A stretch of DNA of 64,000 nt from Streptomyces subrutilus (GTDB taxonomy: Bacteria; Actinomycetota; Actinomycetes; Streptomycetales; Streptomycetaceae). A program made the position numbers and the translations under genes. The notes beneath the pieces were generated by a model that saw nothing but the letters and a program-made list of their open reading frames with translations, was not told the DNA's origin and searched no databases. Location: positions 2,666,001-2,730,000 of the forward strand of contig NZ_CP023701.1 in NCBI RefSeq assembly GCF_008704535.1. The letters run 5' to 3'. Each line of letters opens with the position of its first letter. The first letter of the stretch is position 1. Positions 62,999 through 64,000 of this stretch are shown here, in pieces.

Positions 62999-63904
62999 TT
63001 ATCCCTTCACGGCGCCGGAGGTCATGCCCCCGACGGCCTTGCGCTGGAGGAAGACGAAGATGAGCAGGACCGGGACCGCGAAGAGCGAGGAGGCGGCCAT
63101 GGTGGCGCCCCAGTCGTTGCCGAAGGCGGTCATGAACTCGGTCAGCCACAGGGGCAGGGTCTGCGCGGTCTTGTCCTTGTTCAGGATCAGGACCATCGCG
63201 AACTCGTTCCAGGCGGTGATGAAGCCGAAGAGCGAGGTGGACATGAGGCCGGGGGCCAGCAGGGGGAAGATCACCTTGCGGAAGGCCTGGCCGCGGGTGC
63301 AGCCGTCGATCTGGGCGGCCTCTTCCAGGGTCACCGGGACGGCGGCGATGAAGCCGCGCAGGGTCCAGATGGTGAAGGGGAGGATCATCACGAAGTAGAT
63401 CGCGGTGAGCAGCGGGAGGCTGTTCAGCATCTCGCCGTCGCGGGCGATCATGTACATCGCGATGACCATGACCTCCCAGGGGGCCATCTGGGCCATCATC
63501 ACGGTCAGGACCAGGCCCTTGCGGCCCTTGAACTTCATCCGGGCGATGGCGAAGCTCGCGGCGAGGGCGACGAGCAGGGCCAGGACGACGGCGCCGACGG
63601 TGACCAGGACGCTGTTGGTGACGTACGTCCAGAAGTTGGTGACGCCGGTGGCCTTGGCGAAGTTGTCCATCGTCGGCGTGAAGACGAAGACGGGGTCCTT
63701 GGTCAGCATCTGGTCCGCCGGCTTGAGGGCCGAGGAGAACATCCAGTAGACCGGGAAGACGAAGACGAGGGCCAGGAGCAGCGCGCCGACGTTCTTGACG
63801 ACGGATCCGGGGCGCAGCGGCCGGCGGGTGCGGAGCTTCTGCGCGGGCTTCGCGGTCGCCGCGGGGGCGGACGGCGCGGGCTTCGGGGCGGTGGTCGTGC
63901 TCAC
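62999..63904 (-). CDS. dasC: Chitobiose ABC transporter permease DasC
   Basis: A 301-residue MalG-type permease with six helices (first VKNVGALLLALVFVFPVYWMF) and the EAA loop EEAAQIDGCTRGQAFRKVIFPLL. The N-terminus is Pro/Ala-rich. It imports N,N'-diacetylchitobiose with DasA and DasB and the shared ATPase MsiK (encoded elsewhere). The GTG at 63904 overlaps the dasB stop by four bases. Confidence 0.93.
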   Translation of the reverse strand: MSTTTAPKPAPSAPAATAKPAQKLRTRRPLRPGSVVKNVGALLLALVFVFPVYWMFSSALKPADQMLTKDPVFVFTPTMDNFAKATGVTNFWTYVTNSVLVTVGAVVLALLVALAASFAIARMKFKGRKGLVLTVMMAQMAPWEVMVIAMYMIARDGEMLNSLPLLTAIYFVMILPFTIWTLRGFIAAVPVTLEEAAQIDGCTRGQAFRKVIFPLLAPGLMSTSLFGFITAWNEFAMVLILNKDKTAQTLPLWLTEFMTAFGNDWGATMAASSLFAVPVLLIFVFLQRKAVGGMTSGAVKG

Positions 63905-64000
63905 TGCTCCTCCTCCTGCTTCAGGATCAGGCGGAAGTAGAAGGACATGACGATCACGAGGATCACGATCGTCAGGACGGAGATCGCGGCGGCGAGGCCG
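63901..64000 (-). CDS. dasB: Chitobiose ABC transporter permease DasB, C-terminal fragment
   Basis: Only the last 33 codons are in the window, translating to GLAAAISVLTIVILVIVMSF then YFRLILKQEEEQ. This is the last transmembrane helix and charged tail of a MalF-type permease. It overlaps dasC (GTGA), so the order dasB-dasC-dasD is as in S. coelicolor. The gene continues beyond base 64000. Confidence 0.88.
   Translation of the reverse strand, partial: GLAAAISVLTIVILVIVMSFYFRLILKQEEEQ

Overview
The window is very GC-rich, has actinobacterial codon use with many GTG/TTG starts, and carries Streptomyces hallmarks: a KGD-type 2-oxoglutarate enzyme, Ni-SOD (sodN/sodX), a WhiB-like protein, a SigB-type sigma factor with an anti-sigma partner, the das chitobiose genes with DasR sites, and snapalysin. 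From memory, the order lon - response regulator/kinase - kgd ... sodN/sodX ... glutamate ABC transporter - malic enzyme ... sigma factor - wblE - sensor kinase - nagB - dasD/C/B matches the conserved core of Streptomyces chromosomes (S. coelicolor roughly SCO5285 down to SCO5233), with accessory insertions between the core blocks.

Region by region. 0-12.6 kb: start of lon (reverse, with an HspR-type HAIR operator), an NTF2-like protein divergent from a PadR regulator across a long dyad, an SGNH hydrolase with eight TAGGG repeats, a DUF4097 lipoprotein, a tandem-rhodanese sulfurtransferase, a membrane glycosyltransferase, a lipoprotein, a two-component system and kgd. 12.65-25.9 kb: seven reverse-strand genes forming a conflict/peptide-modification island. 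A trypsin-like VMAP protein, a MoxR ATPase and a vWA/TPR protein lead into a small FxsA-like peptide, a radical SAM/SPASM protein (FxsB), an HEXXH protein and a TIR-NB-ARC-TPR receptor. 26-28 kb: a DUF6104 protein, sodN with a possible 3'UTR small RNA, sodX and a CGNR regulator. 28-32.8 kb: a methyltransferase gene broken by a decayed integrative element (small zinc-finger ORFs and a serine-recombinase remnant), a MarR/FAD-monooxygenase pair with two matching operators, and IS630-family copy 1. 33-40.5 kb: glutamate ABC transporter, malic enzyme, quinone reductase, HTH/Clp-N pair and IS630 copy 2 in inverted orientation. 40.5-46 kb: PadR/DUF4097 pair, an exact 72-bp direct repeat, snapalysin with its LysR regulator, a RibD-like reductase and a GNAT. 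46-51 kb: family 2B encapsulin with a polyprenyl synthetase probably acting as cargo, then NsrR and flavohemoglobin with two NsrR-type sites. 51-60 kb: amidase, PLP enzyme, Na+/H+ antiporter, UBP zinc finger, anti-sigma/sigma pair, DAG kinase, WblE and a sensor kinase. 60.5-64 kb: nagB with a DasR site, dasD, dasC and the end of dasB.

How it works together. The core genes cover central carbon flux (kgd, malic enzyme), amino-sugar catabolism (das/nagB), oxidative and nitrosative stress (sodN, nsrR-hmp), and stress or developmental control (lon, sigma factor, wblE). The most unusual accessory content is the 13-kb island, which joins a VMAP-type NTP-dependent conflict system to an FxsA/FxsB peptide-modification module and an NLR-like receptor. 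The encapsulin operon and an IS that takes its transposase stop codon from its CTAG target are also notable. All identifications are by reading motifs and gene context; no database search was run.
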